In this document: one piece after another, positions 26,001 through 34,041 of the stretch
Numbering within the stretch: the stretch's first letter is position 1
Layout of the letters: every line of letters begins with the position of its first letter
DNA from: Amycolatopsis xylanica
GTDB taxonomy: Bacteria > Actinomycetota > Actinomycetes > Mycobacteriales > Pseudonocardiaceae
NCBI RefSeq assembly: GCF_900107045.1
Contig: NZ_FNON01000007.1
Span: 248,001 to 312,000, forward strand
Length of the DNA stretch: 64,000 nt
Direction of reading: 5' to 3'
Program-made: the position numbers and the translations under genes
Notes under the pieces: generated by a model
Seen by the model: the letters and a program-made list of their open reading frames with translations, nothing else
Database searches by the model: none
What the model was told of the DNA's origin: nothing

Positions 26001-27209
26001 GTGAATCTCAGTCGTAGGACCCTGCTGACCAGTGCGGCGACCGCCGCCGTGGCAACGGCCGCGATGCCGCTTTCCCCTGCGCTGGCAGAGGAAAGCGGCA
26101 CCTTGGCGACGTTGCGCTCCGCCGCCGAGTACACGGCGGCGAAGGCGAAGGCCGTCGCGCCGACGCTCACCGGTTTCCCGGTGATCACCAAGGCCGAGAA
26201 ATGGTCGTATTCCCAGAATGGCGACTGGGTCGGCGGATTCTGGCCAGGCACGCTGTGGATGTCGTATCTGTACACAAAGGACGAGCAATTCAAGACGCTC
26301 GCCACGCAGTGGGCCGACAAGCTCGCGCCGAGGCAGAACGACACCGGCACGCACGACCTCGGCTTCCTGTTCTACCCGTCGTGGGTGACCGCGTACCGGC
26401 TGACCGGCGAGGCCAAGTGGCGTGACGGCGCGATCCAGGCGGCGTCCTCGCTCATCCAGCGCTACAACGACAAGGGCCACTTCATCCGTGCCTGGGGCGC
26501 GCTCGGCACGCCGGGCAACGCGGGCCGGGTCATCATGGACACGATGATGAACCTGGACCTGCTGGCGTTCGCGAGCAAGGAGACGGGCGACCCGAAATAC
26601 CTCACCATCGCCACCGAGCACGCGAAGACCACCCAGAAGGCGTTCCCGCGCCCGGACGGGTCCACCCCGCACGTGTTCGACTTCGACCCGGCGACGGGCG
26701 CGGCCATCGGCCCGAACAGCGTGCAGGGCTACGGCCCGGCGTCGTGCTGGTCCCGAGGGCAGGCGTGGGGCATCTACGGGTTCACCACCATGTACCGGCG
26801 CACCGGCGACCCGCAGTTCCTCGCCACCGCGCGCAAGCTGGCCGACTACGCGCTGAGCAAGCTGACCCCGGACAACGTGCCGGTGTGGGACTACCTCGCC
26901 CCGCAGGCGCCCTACGACGTCAAGGACGCCTCGGCCGGTCTGATCATGGCGTGCGGCCTGCAGGACCTCGCGGTGGCGGCCAAGCGCCCGGCATACCGTG
27001 ACGCGGCGCTGCGGATCCTCACCGCGACCTCGAAGACCTGCCTGACCCGCGAGTCGAAGCGCGCGGAGGCGGCGGTCGCCCGGTGCACCCGGAACCGGCC
27101 CGCGGAGGACGGCGTCGAGGTCTCGCTGCCGTACGCCGACTACTACCTGCTCGAAGCGATCCTGCGCGTGCTGCGGCCTGCGGAGGTCTCGCAGGCCATC
27201 GGCCTCTGA
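26001..27209 (+). CDS. Secreted GH88-family unsaturated glucuronyl hydrolase
   Basis: A 402-residue Tat-exported enzyme. GTG 26001 is chosen because it places a twin-arginine signal (SRRTLLTSAATAAVATAAM) at the N terminus; upstream in-frame codons give no signal. Family blocks are GDWVGGFWPGTLWMSYLYT, HDLGFLFYPSWVTAYRLTG, IMDTMMNLDLLAFASKETG (catalytic Asp), and SCWSRGQAWGIYGFTTMYRR. GH88 removes 4,5-unsaturated uronic acids from lyase products such as those of glucuronan, heparin-like or pectic polymers. It stands alone, but fits with the pectin-degrading genes at 9-16 and 49 kb. Confidence 0.9.
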   Translation: MNLSRRTLLTSAATAAVATAAMPLSPALAEESGTLATLRSAAEYTAAKAKAVAPTLTGFPVITKAEKWSYSQNGDWVGGFWPGTLWMSYLYTKDEQFKTLATQWADKLAPRQNDTGTHDLGFLFYPSWVTAYRLTGEAKWRDGAIQAASSLIQRYNDKGHFIRAWGALGTPGNAGRVIMDTMMNLDLLAFASKETGDPKYLTIATEHAKTTQKAFPRPDGSTPHVFDFDPATGAAIGPNSVQGYGPASCWSRGQAWGIYGFTTMYRRTGDPQFLATARKLADYALSKLTPDNVPVWDYLAPQAPYDVKDASAGLIMACGLQDLAVAAKRPAYRDAALRILTATSKTCLTRESKRAEAAVARCTRNRPAEDGVEVSLPYADYYLLEAILRVLRPAEVSQAIGL

Positions 27210-27425
27210 CCTCACCTGTCGCGAGTGGTACGGCCGGTTCTATTGGGCGGAAGTTCGTGAGTGTTTTGACGCTTCGTTTCCCACACGCCGGGCCCCGGTC
27301 TGAGTGACGAGGGCGGCCCTTGTCACCCAGAGCGTTGCAAGGGCGACCCTTGTCACGTGCCCAGGGTGGACGAGCCCGAGCGACCGGTCCGCTAGAACCG
27401 GCCACACCACATTCGTCCCGGTCCG
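27210..27425. repeat. Intergenic repeat remnants before csoR
   Basis: Contains half of a GAGTGGTACGGCCGGTT hairpin (27222-27239) and, 150 nt later, a degenerate copy of its other half (GCTAGAACCGGCC, about 27391-27403). Between them is a paired GTGACGAGGGC...TTGTCAC repeat (27304-27356) related to those at 51.0 and 59.1 kb. No gene is supported. Confidence 0.6.
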
Positions 27426-27444
27426 CATACCAATACGGGGTATG
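27426..27444. promoter_or_regulatory. CsoR-type copper operator upstream of csoR
   Basis: An inverted repeat with arms CATACC and GGTATG around an AATACGG core, 35 nt before the csoR start. It matches the pseudo-palindromic TACCnnnn(n)GGGTA pattern known for CsoR, suggesting autorepression relieved by Cu(I). Confidence 0.75.
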
Positions 27445-27479
27445 ATGGACCGGGACGAGTGCGTTGGGAGAGGGTTGCG

Positions 27480-27761
27480 ATGGCGAGCTACAGCACCGAC
27501 AAGGAGGCCTACCTCAAGCGGCTTCGCCGCGTCGAGGGGCAGATCCGGGGGCTGCAGCGGATGGTCGAGCAGGACAAGTACTGCATCGACATCCTCACCC
27601 AGGTCTCGGCGGCCACCAAGGCACTGCAGTCCTTCTCGCTCGAGCTGCTCGAGGAGCACCTGTCCACCTGCGTGGTCGACGCGGCCGCGGCCGGTGGCAA
27701 GGAGGCCGAGGTCAAGGTGAAGGAAGCCTCCGACGCGATCGCGCGGCTCGTCCGCTCCTAG
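27480..27761 (+). CDS. csoR: CsoR family copper-sensing repressor
   Basis: A 93-residue all-helical repressor, chosen at ATG 27480 with GGGAGAGGG 6 nt upstream. The signature KRLRRVEGQIRGLQRMVEQD is followed by the three Cu(I) ligands in the order expected for CsoR: Cys in DKYCIDIL, His and Cys in EEHLSTCV (C-x24-H-x3-C spacing). It should form a tetramer that binds the operators at 27426 and 28214 and is released on copper binding. Its stop codon overlaps that of the convergent DUF4396 gene within one CTAG. Nickel (RcnR) and formaldehyde (FrmR) senses are disfavoured by the ligand set. Confidence 0.93.
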   Translation: MASYSTDKEAYLKRLRRVEGQIRGLQRMVEQDKYCIDILTQVSAATKALQSFSLELLEEHLSTCVVDAAAAGGKEAEVKVKEASDAIARLVRS

Positions 27762-28207
27762 TGGTGATGGTGGGCGTGCACCTTGGCGTGGCCGAGGCCG
27801 CGCCCGATCATCCACTTGTTGACCGGCACGGTCACCACGAAGGCGATCACCAGCGAAAACACCAGTGACGCCCAGAACAGCCAGTTGCCGAGCCCCGCGT
27901 CCATCGCGCCGGGCACCGCGACGATGACCGTGTTGTCGACCAGCTCCATCACGGCGATGGACACGGTGTCGGCCGCCAGCGCGACCTTGAACGCCTGGCC
28001 GAAGCCCATCCCCGAGCGCAGCACCCCGCGCATGGTCAGCCCGTAGCCGAACACGAAGGCGAGCGCGATCGAGAGCACCACGGTCGCCGCGTTGCGCAGG
28101 CCGAACGCGGTGCCGAGCACCATGCCGAGCACCTCGCCGATGGCACAGCCGGTCAGGCAGTGCAGTGTCGCGGAGATCGCGGTGGACCAGGACGCCTTGT
28201 CGTTCAT
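27758..28207 (-). CDS. DUF4396 membrane protein with histidine-rich tail
   Basis: A 149-residue integral membrane protein with about four hydrophobic segments (residues 10-35, 38-60, 75-95, 108-130). Motifs include LHCLTGCAIGEVLGM near the N terminus and DTVSIAVMELVDN, both with polar residues inside membrane segments, typical of DUF4396. The C terminus is histidine-rich (HAKVHAHHHH), which suggests metal binding. ATG 28207 is next to a CsoR-type operator shared with copZ. Function is not established; a role in copper movement or tolerance is inferred from its place between csoR and copZ. Confidence 0.8.
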   Translation of the reverse strand: MNDKASWSTAISATLHCLTGCAIGEVLGMVLGTAFGLRNAATVVLSIALAFVFGYGLTMRGVLRSGMGFGQAFKVALAADTVSIAVMELVDNTVIVAVPGAMDAGLGNWLFWASLVFSLVIAFVVTVPVNKWMIGRGLGHAKVHAHHHH

Positions 28208-28213
28208 GGCGTG

Positions 28214-28234
28214 TACCCTACCCCCCATGGGTAT
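28214..28234. promoter_or_regulatory. CsoR-type copper operator between DUF4396 gene and copZ
   Basis: TACCC and GGGTA arms flank a C-rich core in a 54-bp divergent gap, so one site could control both genes. It resembles the operator before csoR. Confidence 0.72.
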
Positions 28235-28261
28235 AGTCCGCGACCCGCAAAGGAGCCCGAA

Positions 28262-28468
28262 GTGACCGAGACGACCTTCGCCGTCGAGGGGATGACCTGC
28301 CAGCACTGCGTCAAGTCGGTGACCGAAGAGGTGTCGGCGCTCGACGGCGTCACCGCCGTCCAGGTCGACCTGGCCTCCGGCGCGCTGACGATCACCAGCA
28401 CCGGCGACCTCGACCCGGCCGACGTCCGCGCCGCCGTCGACGAGGCCGGCTACCAGCTCACCGCCTGA
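28262..28468 (+). CDS. copZ: CopZ-type copper chaperone (HMA domain)
   Basis: A 68-residue single heavy-metal-associated domain starting at GTG 28262 (AAAGGAG upstream). The Cu(I)-binding motif is GMTCQHC, in the usual position (residue about 10-15), followed by the ferredoxin-like VTEEVSALDGV and VDEAGYQLTA. It carries copper in the cytoplasm to P-type ATPases and to CsoR. No CopA ATPase gene is present in the window, which is unusual. It is divergent from the DUF4396 gene across a CsoR-type operator, so copper-induced. Confidence 0.93.
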   Translation: MTETTFAVEGMTCQHCVKSVTEEVSALDGVTAVQVDLASGALTITSTGDLDPADVRAAVDEAGYQLTA

Positions 28469-28478
28469 CCGGCCGCGT

Positions 28479-28535
28479 GGGATAAAGCGGGCTTTATCCC
28501 GGGTGCTTTCCCCGGGATAAAGCCCGCTTTATCCC
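28479..28535. repeat. Inverted pair of GGGATAAAG elements
   Basis: Copies at 28479-28500 and 28514-28535 in opposite orientation, between the convergent copZ and DUF305 genes. The pair forms a large hairpin that could terminate transcription from both sides. Confidence 0.88.
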
Positions 28536-28540
28536 GTCCT

Positions 28541-29014
28541 CTACCCGAGCAGCCCGGTCATGGTCGCGATTTCGGCCTCCTGGCCGTCGATGACCTGCTG
28601 GGCGAGCTGCCGCGCGCCGGTGTGCGCGCCGTCGCGGAGCTCGTCGCGGGCCATGGTGACCGCGCCGCGGTGATGCTCGATCATCGCCTTGAGCCAGTCG
28701 GCTCGCGTGGCCGTGACCATCGGGGCACCGTGGTCCATGCCCTCATGGCCGGACGCGGACGCGCCCCACTCCTTCAGCCAGCCGGTCAGCCGGTCGATCT
28801 CGGGAGCCTGGGCCGCCTGGATCTGCCGGGCCAGCGCCGCGACCGGTTCGCCGGCGTCGGCGGGCAGTTTTTCGGACATGGTGAGCGCCTGGCGGTGATG
28901 TGGGATCATCCGCTGAGCGAATGTCACATCGGCCTGGTTATGGTCCGCTTCCGGCGAACATCCGGTCAACGCGAGTGCCGCGAACAGCACGAAACCAGAC
29001 ATCACTATCTTCAT
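28541..29014 (-). CDS. DUF305 lipoprotein
   Basis: A 157-residue lipoprotein with a lipobox (LTGC) after a short leader. The mature part is a DUF305 ferritin-like helical domain: FAQRMIPHHRQALTMSEKL, WLKAMIEHHRGAVTMARDEL and a terminal DGQEAEIATM helix, with paired His-His and Met residues that are candidate metal ligands. An HEGMDHG stretch in the linker adds His/Met. DUF305 proteins are often found with copper resistance genes. The DUF6153 gene lies 54 nt upstream on the same strand, so the two likely form one transcript. Confidence 0.9.
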   Translation of the reverse strand: MKIVMSGFVLFAALALTGCSPEADHNQADVTFAQRMIPHHRQALTMSEKLPADAGEPVAALARQIQAAQAPEIDRLTGWLKEWGASASGHEGMDHGAPMVTATRADWLKAMIEHHRGAVTMARDELRDGAHTGARQLAQQVIDGQEAEIATMTGLLG

Positions 29015-29068
29015 AATTCTTTCCTCGCTCGAGGTGGTACGGACTGGGTCGGCGTGAAATCCCGCCGA

Positions 29069-29458
29069 TCAGATCCGCAGCACACAAGCGAGGTGCAGGA
29101 TTACCCGTCCACTCACCGCCGCCGGCGGCGCCCGTGCGAATGCGCGGGAATACGCGGGGCCCGCCATGCGCACACCTGAGCGGAAACGGCTCCGAAGCGC
29201 CAGCAACGTCAAAGCGGCGGCCGCGAAAGCGATCAGGATCGCCAGGCAGAGGTGCAGCATCCCGTCCGCCGGGACACCCGGCTCGTCGGCGACCGGCTCG
29301 GTAAGGGCTTCCGGCGCCGCGGCCATGACCTGCGAAACCCCATGTCCGGGCCCATGCGCGGCGACGACGTGGTGCATCGCGACCACGCCGAGCAGCAGGG
29401 CGCAGAGCAGCGTCCACCGCACGATCGGGTGACTGCCGGAACGGGACATCGTGATCAT
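29069..29458 (-). CDS. DUF6153-like small membrane protein
   Basis: A 129-residue protein, start taken at ATG 29458 (ATG 29449 is an alternative). A first membrane segment (about 14-32) ends in MHHVVAAHGPGHG, rich in histidine, and a second (about 65-90) begins GMLHLCLAILIAF; the C-terminal basic and hydrophobic tail is short. This two-segment layout with MHH and HLCLA motifs is typical of actinobacterial DUF6153 proteins, which commonly precede a DUF305 gene, as here. A copper-linked role is inferred from neighbours only. Confidence 0.7.
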   Translation of the reverse strand: MITMSRSGSHPIVRWTLLCALLLGVVAMHHVVAAHGPGHGVSQVMAAAPEALTEPVADEPGVPADGMLHLCLAILIAFAAAALTLLALRSRFRSGVRMAGPAYSRAFARAPPAAVSGRVILHLACVLRI

Positions 29459-29605
29459 GGTAATGCATGCATGTTCGCGCATGAGCACGGCTGCGCAAAC
29501 GTTTTCGACTATACGTTGACCCAGATGGCGCAATCCCCTACCTTTGCGGGGATCTCCGCCGCACGCGCAGATTTACCACAACGGAATCACCTCGAAAGGG
29601 TGGAG

Positions 29606-30631
29606 ATGCGAAGGCCGACGAAGAAACTCGTCGTAACCGTCTTGCTCACGCTCTGCGGAACGCTCGGGCTGACCGGCTGTCAGGATCAGAACGCCGGTTC
29701 CCTTGCCGATCCCAACGCGAAACAGACGAAGATCGCGTTCATCCCGAAAGTCAAGGGCATCCCCTATTTCGAAGCGATGAACACCGGCGGGCAGGAAGCC
29801 GCCAAACAGCTCGGCGTGCAGTGGATCTTCACGGGACCGGTGACCGCGGACGCGAGCGCCCAGGTCGACATCATGCGTCAGCTCGTCGAGCAGAAGGTCG
29901 ACGTGATCGTGGTCGCCCCCAACGACCCCGACACGCTCGCGCCAGCCATCGCCGACGCGAGACGCAAGGGCGTCCACGTGATGACGTCCGACACCGACGC
30001 GCCGCGCTCGCAGCGCGAGCTGTTCGTCAACCAGGCCGACGTCGATGGCATCGGGGCCGCGCTCACCGAGGCGCTCATGTCGAAGATGGGCGGCCAGGGC
30101 AAGTACGCCATCGTCTCCTGCGGCCCGGCCGCGCAGAACCTCAACGCCTGGATCGCCGCGCAGAAGGCCTACACCGCCCGGAAGTACCCGAAGGCCCAGA
30201 TCGTCGACATCGTCTACGCCAGCGAGGACGAGGAAGCCGCGACCGTGCTCGCCAAGGAGCTCATGCGCGACCACCCCGACCTCACCGGGCTGGTCGGCGA
30301 GTGCACCACCTCGGCGCCCGGCGTCGCGAAGGCCGTGCGCGAGGAGCAGAAGATCAGCCAGGTCTTCACGGTCGGCGTCGGCACCCCGCAGGCCATCAAG
30401 CCTTATCTCGCCGACGGCTCGTGCTCGATGTCGGTGCTGTGGAACGTCGAGCAGCTCGGCTACCTGACCGCGTGGGCCGCGAAGCAGGTGGCCGACGGCA
30501 AGCCGCTGCTCGAGACCAACAAGGTCAGCGGTGAGCTGCCCGCCGTCAAGTACAACGCCGAGCAGAAGATGCTCCTGCTCGGCGACCCGCTGCGCATCAC
30601 CACGGAGAACGTGGACCAGTTCAAGTACTGA
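29606..30631 (+). CDS. Sugar ABC transporter substrate-binding lipoprotein (RhaS/LsrB-like), orphan
   Basis: A 341-residue periplasmic-binding protein of the Peripla_BP_4 family. ATG 29606 with GAAAGG upstream gives a leader ending LTGC (lipobox). Blocks include IAFIPKVKGIPYFEAMNTGG, DVIVVAPNDPDTLAPAIADA, GVHVMTSDTDAPRSQRELFV and a C-terminal GELPAVKYNAEQKMLLLGDP. These are closest to rhamnose (RhaS) and autoinducer-2 (LsrB) binding proteins. No ATPase or permease gene is nearby, so it must share a transporter encoded elsewhere. Rhamnose would fit the rhamnogalacturonan theme; the ligand is inference. Confidence 0.88.
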   Translation: MRRPTKKLVVTVLLTLCGTLGLTGCQDQNAGSLADPNAKQTKIAFIPKVKGIPYFEAMNTGGQEAAKQLGVQWIFTGPVTADASAQVDIMRQLVEQKVDVIVVAPNDPDTLAPAIADARRKGVHVMTSDTDAPRSQRELFVNQADVDGIGAALTEALMSKMGGQGKYAIVSCGPAAQNLNAWIAAQKAYTARKYPKAQIVDIVYASEDEEAATVLAKELMRDHPDLTGLVGECTTSAPGVAKAVREEQKISQVFTVGVGTPQAIKPYLADGSCSMSVLWNVEQLGYLTAWAAKQVADGKPLLETNKVSGELPAVKYNAEQKMLLLGDPLRITTENVDQFKY

Positions 30632-30636
30632 GACCC

Positions 30637-30685
30637 GGGATAAAGCGGGCTTTATCCCGGGCTGGAGTAAAGCCCGCTTTATCCC
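30637..30685. repeat. Inverted pair of GGGATAAAG elements
   Basis: A standard copy (30637-30658) and a slightly diverged opposite copy (30664-30685, GGAGTAAAG) lie between convergent genes, 6 nt after the upstream stop codon. Probable bidirectional terminator. Confidence 0.85.
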
Positions 30686-30700
30686 GGGTCACCACCCGGG

Positions 30701-31978
30701 CTAGAGGCGGCGGGTGTCGATGACCAGGAACTCGCCGTCGTCCTGCGAGCCGTCGGGCAGGGTCTTGCGGCGCAGGCCGTACGGGGGCGCCGCCGTGGTG
30801 ACGCCGTCGATGCCGAAGTCGCTGTCGTTGCTGATGACCAGCGTCCGGCCACCGTCGTTCGTGGCGATCCCCTCGACCTTGTCGTGCCCGAAGAACCCGC
30901 CGGCCGGGTCGATCTTCGTGACCAGCGCGCCGAGGTCGAGCGTCAGCTTCTTCGAAACCGGGCGGACGCCGGCCGCGAGCAGGCGGGCCGACACGGTCGC
31001 GGTGTCGTCGGTGCCCGCGAACGCTTCAAGCGACTTGCCGTCGATCGTCCGGCCCGTCACGTCGGTCGCGCCCGCGAGGTCGATGCCGAACAGCTTCTTG
31101 TAAGCCCCCGGCGCCGTCTTGCCGTCGCGCTCGTCGACCAGGAACCTCGAGCCGCCCAGCGCGGTGATCTCACTGATCGCGCCGCTGTGGGTCTTCGGGT
31201 CGTCGAGTAGGTAGACGTACTGGTGCGTCGAGCGGGTACGCAGGTCGACCGTCACGATGCGGATCACCGCGACGTTGCCCGGCTTCTGGGTCAGGTCGGG
31301 TTGCCGCAGCGCCGACTGCATGATGCCGACCAGTGTCTTTCCGTCCGGCGAAACGGTCAGGCCTTCCATGCCCTTGTTCGGCACGCGGTACTTCAGCTCG
31401 GTGGGCAGCGAGCCGTCGAAGGGCGAGAGGCGCTCGATCGCGCGGCCGTCGCGGCCGAAGTGCGTGATGAACGGGCCGTACTCGTCGGAGACCCAGAACG
31501 TGCCGTCGTGCAGTGCGACCAGGCCCTCGGGGTCGTAGCCGTTGACGTCGGGGGCGAGCGGCTTGCCGTCGAGGTCGACGATCGTCTCGCCGGTGTCGGC
31601 CTGCGTGCTGCGCCGTCCGGAGTACGGTGTGCCGTCCTTCGCGCGCAGCGGGATCACGCGGAGTAGCTCGGCCTTGCCGTCGCGCAGGCGGAAGCGGCCG
31701 ATCGACGGGGTGAACGCCGGGATCGGCTCGACCTTCTCGCCGTTGGGGCCGTCGACGTTGGGGCCGCGGTCGGTGAGCCCGTAGAACTCCGTCCGCGACC
31801 CCGGGACCGGCGCGAGCGCCGAGCCGAACGAGCTGCCCTTGATCTCCACTCCGCCGATCGTGGCGAGCGGCGGGATCTTCGTCTTGTACACCTGCACCGG
31901 GCGGCAGTCGGCCGCCGCGGTGCCCGCGGTCAGCAGCGGCAGCACGAGGATCGCCGCCGCGACACTTCTGAACTTCAT
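30701..31978 (-). CDS. Secreted esterase-like / phytase-like beta-propeller protein
   Basis: A 425-residue exported protein (leader ends GTAAADC). It belongs to the esterase-like activity of phytase family: GGVEIKGSSFGSALAPVPGS, FYGLTDRGPNVDG, GYDPEGLVALHDGTFWVSDE, GPFITHFGRDGR, NKGMEGLTVSPDGKTLVG and the ending DSDFGIDGV. The acidic DPEG and SDEYG motifs are the presumed metal and active-site region. Substrate is not known; phosphate esters are the family suggestion. It is the last gene of a three-gene operon with a propeller protein and a DUF4239 protein. Confidence 0.85.
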   Translation of the reverse strand: MKFRSVAAAILVLPLLTAGTAAADCRPVQVYKTKIPPLATIGGVEIKGSSFGSALAPVPGSRTEFYGLTDRGPNVDGPNGEKVEPIPAFTPSIGRFRLRDGKAELLRVIPLRAKDGTPYSGRRSTQADTGETIVDLDGKPLAPDVNGYDPEGLVALHDGTFWVSDEYGPFITHFGRDGRAIERLSPFDGSLPTELKYRVPNKGMEGLTVSPDGKTLVGIMQSALRQPDLTQKPGNVAVIRIVTVDLRTRSTHQYVYLLDDPKTHSGAISEITALGGSRFLVDERDGKTAPGAYKKLFGIDLAGATDVTGRTIDGKSLEAFAGTDDTATVSARLLAAGVRPVSKKLTLDLGALVTKIDPAGGFFGHDKVEGIATNDGGRTLVISNDSDFGIDGVTTAAPPYGLRRKTLPDGSQDDGEFLVIDTRRL

Positions 31979-32043
31979 CCATGGCCTCCTAGACAGTCCG
32001 CGGGATTCTCTGCGGCACAGATGTCTCGGAAGCGTCGAGCAGG

Positions 32044-33270
32044 TTAACGAGCGCGCCTGATGGCGTGCCCGGCGGCCGCACCGCCCAGTATCAGCACCAG
32101 TGTGGTCATCGCCACTCGGCGCTTCTGCTGGGTGCGCTGGTCCTTTTTGACGGCCTGCATCGACGTTTTCGGCGCCACATACGGCTTCTTGACCACCGGG
32201 GGCGGGGGTGGCGGCGGAGGTGGGGGTGGCGGCGGAGGCTGCGGCAACGGGGTCGGCACCGGCGGTGGAACGACCGGCGGCCGCTCCACCGGAGGCGGTG
32301 CCGACGGTGGCTCGGGTTGTGGCTCCGGCGGTGCGGGCTCCGATGTGGACGGTGGTGGCGGCTCCGGGGTCTCCGAAGGCGGAGGCGGCTCAGGAGTCGG
32401 CGTCGGGGGTGGTGGCGGTGGCGGGACCGGCACGGAGAAACAGCCGGCGGCGTCGGAGCTGATCAGCGGCGGACCGGAGGCCAGCTCGGTCACCGAGCCG
32501 TCGCGGCCGACGCGGAACAGCACGCTGCGGGTGCCGATCCGGTTCGCCGTCGTGTAGAGCGTGCCGTCGGGGCCGAGCACGAGCGCGCCGTACGCAGTGC
32601 CCTCCGGCACCCGGGGGAAGCCCGGCACGGTCTTGGTGATCCCGGTGGCCGGGTCGATCGTCACGACCGCGCCCTTCGCGCGGAACGAGGTGGAAATGCC
32701 GTAGAGCAACCCGTCAGCCGGGTTGAAGTCGAAATCGTCGACGCCGATGGCGAGCGTGATCGGCCGCAGCGAGGTCCGTTTCAGCACGGCCAGATAATTC
32801 GGGCTGGCCGGATCGACGTCCACTGTGTAAAGGTTGCCCTCTTTTCTGATGTACCAAAGGTTTCCGACGATGGAACCGGCGGTGGCGCCGGTCACGACGC
32901 TCCACGGGCCGGTCTTGCCGCCGACCTTGCGCACCGGCCCGAGATCGGCCGTCTTCCCGGTCCGGTCGATGGTGAGCACGTGCCCGCCGTCATGGAACCG
33001 GCCTTTCTTGTCGCCGTCGGCGATGCTGTAGACCAGGTCCTGGGTGGCCGAGTAGCCGAGCGCGTTGACCCAATACCCGATGGCAGGCAACGGTTGTTCC
33101 GCCGCTTCGGGCAGATCGAGCAGCGAGATCTTCGACGTCGGGCCTTCGGAGACGTTCAGCGCGTGCATGACCCGGCAGCCTGCCGCCTGCTGGGCGGCGG
33201 CCGACGAGGTGACCAGCACCGGAAGTGCGGTCATCGTGACGACGCCTGCCAGCGCGAAGAGTTTGCGCAC
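32044..33270 (-). CDS. Surface-anchored DUF6923-like beta-propeller protein with proline-rich stalk
   Basis: A 408-residue protein with a signal peptide (ending SSAAAQQ), a propeller-like domain (about 30-265; ISLLDLPEA, ALGYSATQDLVYSIADGDKK, DFDFNPADGLLYGIST, VPEGTAYGALVLGPDGTLYT), a proline-rich region (about 268-365) with runs of up to 14 prolines and PPP(S/T)E repeats, and a C-terminal membrane segment with an RRAR end. This is the layout of a wall-spanning stalk that presents a propeller outside. DUF6923 domains have no assigned activity. It follows the DUF4239 gene by only 9 nt. Confidence 0.8.
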   Translation of the reverse strand: MRKLFALAGVVTMTALPVLVTSSAAAQQAAGCRVMHALNVSEGPTSKISLLDLPEAAEQPLPAIGYWVNALGYSATQDLVYSIADGDKKGRFHDGGHVLTIDRTGKTADLGPVRKVGGKTGPWSVVTGATAGSIVGNLWYIRKEGNLYTVDVDPASPNYLAVLKRTSLRPITLAIGVDDFDFNPADGLLYGISTSFRAKGAVVTIDPATGITKTVPGFPRVPEGTAYGALVLGPDGTLYTTANRIGTRSVLFRVGRDGSVTELASGPPLISSDAAGCFSVPVPPPPPPPTPTPEPPPPSETPEPPPPSTSEPAPPEPQPEPPSAPPPVERPPVVPPPVPTPLPQPPPPPPPPPPPPPPVVKKPYVAPKTSMQAVKKDQRTQQKRRVAMTTLVLILGGAAAGHAIRRAR

Positions 33271-33279
33271 GTCAGCTCG

Positions 33280-34041
33280 TCAGCTCAGCCGGTCGAGCGC
33301 GGACGAGAACGCGTCGGGGCCGATCTTGGCTCCCCCGGTGAACGGGTTTTGCAGCTGATAGATGGCGAACAGCAGCAACGTGATCGTGCCGGCCAAAGTG
33401 GACACGATGATGACGTGCGCGGCCAGTTTGGTGCCACCGAACAGGTTCGGCAGCAGCACCGTGACGATCGTGCCGAGAATCAGCGCGAACCAGACGACCG
33501 CGCCGACCCCGGCGTCCTTCGCCGCGGCGATCCGCGCCTCTCGCGCCTGGTAGACCTGCCAGAGCTGGTTCGTCGCCTCGATCTTGCGGTCCTTCACCCA
33601 GTCTTCCTCGGCTGGCGCCTCGGCGACGGCCTTGCGCATCTCCTCGAGCTGGCCCCACGCGGTGTCGGGCACCTTGCCGCCGTCCCGCATGCGCGGCCAT
33701 TCCTTCTCCGCCACCGTCTTCGAGTACGCGGCGGCGAGGGTGCGCACCTTGTCCTTCGTGGTGTCGCCGAGCGCGTCGGCCGCCCAGGTGGCCGCGACCA
33801 GGCTGTCGGCTTCGAGGGTGGCACCGTCCTGGGTGGCCTTGACCGTGTCGAACTGCGCGATCAGGACGAACGCGACGAGCACCGCCTGCAAGCCGGCGAC
33901 GATGGTGAACACCTGACCGGCCGCGTCGTTGTTCTCCGCCCGCCCCTCGTCCCACCCGAATCGCCTGACCAGGTATCCGATGACGGCGGCGACGACGGCC
34001 GCTCCGGCCACCCACAGGATGCCGGACACGTAGATGTTCAT
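33280..34041 (-). CDS. DUF4239 (bestrophin-like) membrane protein
   Basis: A 253-residue membrane protein: one segment at residues 5-23, one at about 42-62, then a cytoplasmic or extracellular helical region (70-175) rich in charged residues, and two closing segments (about 180-200 and 208-228). FTIVAGLQAVLVAFVLIAQF and the LEADSLVAATWAAD motif are typical of DUF4239, distantly related to bestrophin channels. It is the first gene of the operon with the stalk protein and the phytase-like protein. Ion transport is a possibility only. Confidence 0.78.
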   Translation of the reverse strand: MNIYVSGILWVAGAAVVAAVIGYLVRRFGWDEGRAENNDAAGQVFTIVAGLQAVLVAFVLIAQFDTVKATQDGATLEADSLVAATWAADALGDTTKDKVRTLAAAYSKTVAEKEWPRMRDGGKVPDTAWGQLEEMRKAVAEAPAEEDWVKDRKIEATNQLWQVYQAREARIAAAKDAGVGAVVWFALILGTIVTVLLPNLFGGTKLAAHVIIVSTLAGTITLLLFAIYQLQNPFTGGAKIGPDAFSSALDRLS

